Of a DNA stretch of 20,732 nt, positions 20,606 through 20,732 are shown one piece after another; the stretch's first letter is position 1; each line of letters starts with the position of its first letter. The stretch spans positions 1 through 20,732 of the forward strand of contig JALLBK010000414.1 of the NCBI GenBank assembly GCA_036940085.1, read 5' to 3'. This DNA comes from Discostella pseudostelligera. Its lineage: Eukaryota; Bacillariophyta; Thalassiosirophyceae; Thalassiosirales; Thalassiosiraceae. The notes below the pieces were generated by a model. It saw nothing but the letters and a program-made list of their open reading frames with translations, ran no database searches and was not told where the DNA came from. The translations under genes and the position numbers were made by a program.

Positions 20606-20732
20606 GTTATGATGATGTCATTGACATTATTTGCGACGGGTTGGTGTTGGATAGGGTAGGGGTAGGGAGTGCTTGGTGTTGGTGCGTCATGGTCATGGCA
20701 TCGGTCCATCGTCCATCGTGGGTGGATGGTGT
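20606..20732. promoter_or_regulatory. Upstream region of the acidic secreted protein gene
   Basis: This is the 127 bp before the minus-strand start codon. It is G/T-rich on the plus strand, with a short tandem TCCATCG and GGTAGGG-like runs. Promoter or 5' UTR function is inferred from position only. Confidence 0.4.

Noticed and set aside
20640..20670. GGTAGGGGTAGGG run suggesting telomere-like sequence
   Set aside because: Only two imperfect units, immediately upstream of a gene and not at a contig end made of repeats.

Overview
The window is nuclear DNA of a eukaryotic microbe, most likely a centric diatom or a related stramenopile. Six of the seven genes belong to eukaryotic families. Five of them carry short GT-AG introns (12 introns of about 78-159 bp), and genes are packed at about one per 3 kb. 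The proteins are full of low-complexity tracts (Ala, Gly, Asp, His, Gln). The diatom assignment is inference: a SAS-4/CPAP centriole gene combined with compact protist gene structure fits a centric diatom, but no species marker is present.

The seven genes alternate strictly in strand (-,+,-,+,-,+,-). In order: (1) a Hip/ST13-type Hsc70 co-chaperone with a long His/Cys-rich N-terminal insertion (284-2279, minus, 5 exons); (2) an SFT2-family Golgi membrane protein (2623-3540, plus, 2 exons); (3) signal recognition particle subunit SRP72 (3836-6844, minus, 2 exons); (4) a CPAP/SAS-4-like centriole assembly protein with a C-terminal TCP10 domain (7334-11049, plus, 3 exons); (5) a small polytopic membrane protein resembling the EBP/EXPERA family (11360-12046, minus); (6) a CLU 'clustered mitochondria' protein (12791-18347, plus, 5 exons); (7) an unrecognised secreted acidic protein (18495-20605, minus), whose reading frame is broken by a 37-bp exact duplication around a single N, almost certainly an assembly fault.

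As a result the gene-free stretches are either shared divergent upstream regions (2280-2622, 6845-7333, 12047-12790) or short convergent 3' regions (3541-3835, 11050-11359, 18348-18494). The genes do not form a pathway. They are mostly housekeeping: cytosolic protein folding, ER targeting (SRP72), vesicle traffic (SFT2), mitochondrial distribution and mRNA binding (CLU), and centriole building (CPAP). No mobile element, CRISPR array, tRNA or rRNA was recognised.

The most notable signals are the duplicated His-rich metal-binding-like module spliced into the Hip co-chaperone, the six TPS-x-x-R motifs in the disordered part of the CPAP-like protein, the repeated CTGTCCGTC element in the SRP72/CPAP divergent promoter, and the N-flanked duplication in the last gene. 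Exon joins were read by eye from splice consensus, frame continuity and family similarity; no transcript data were available.
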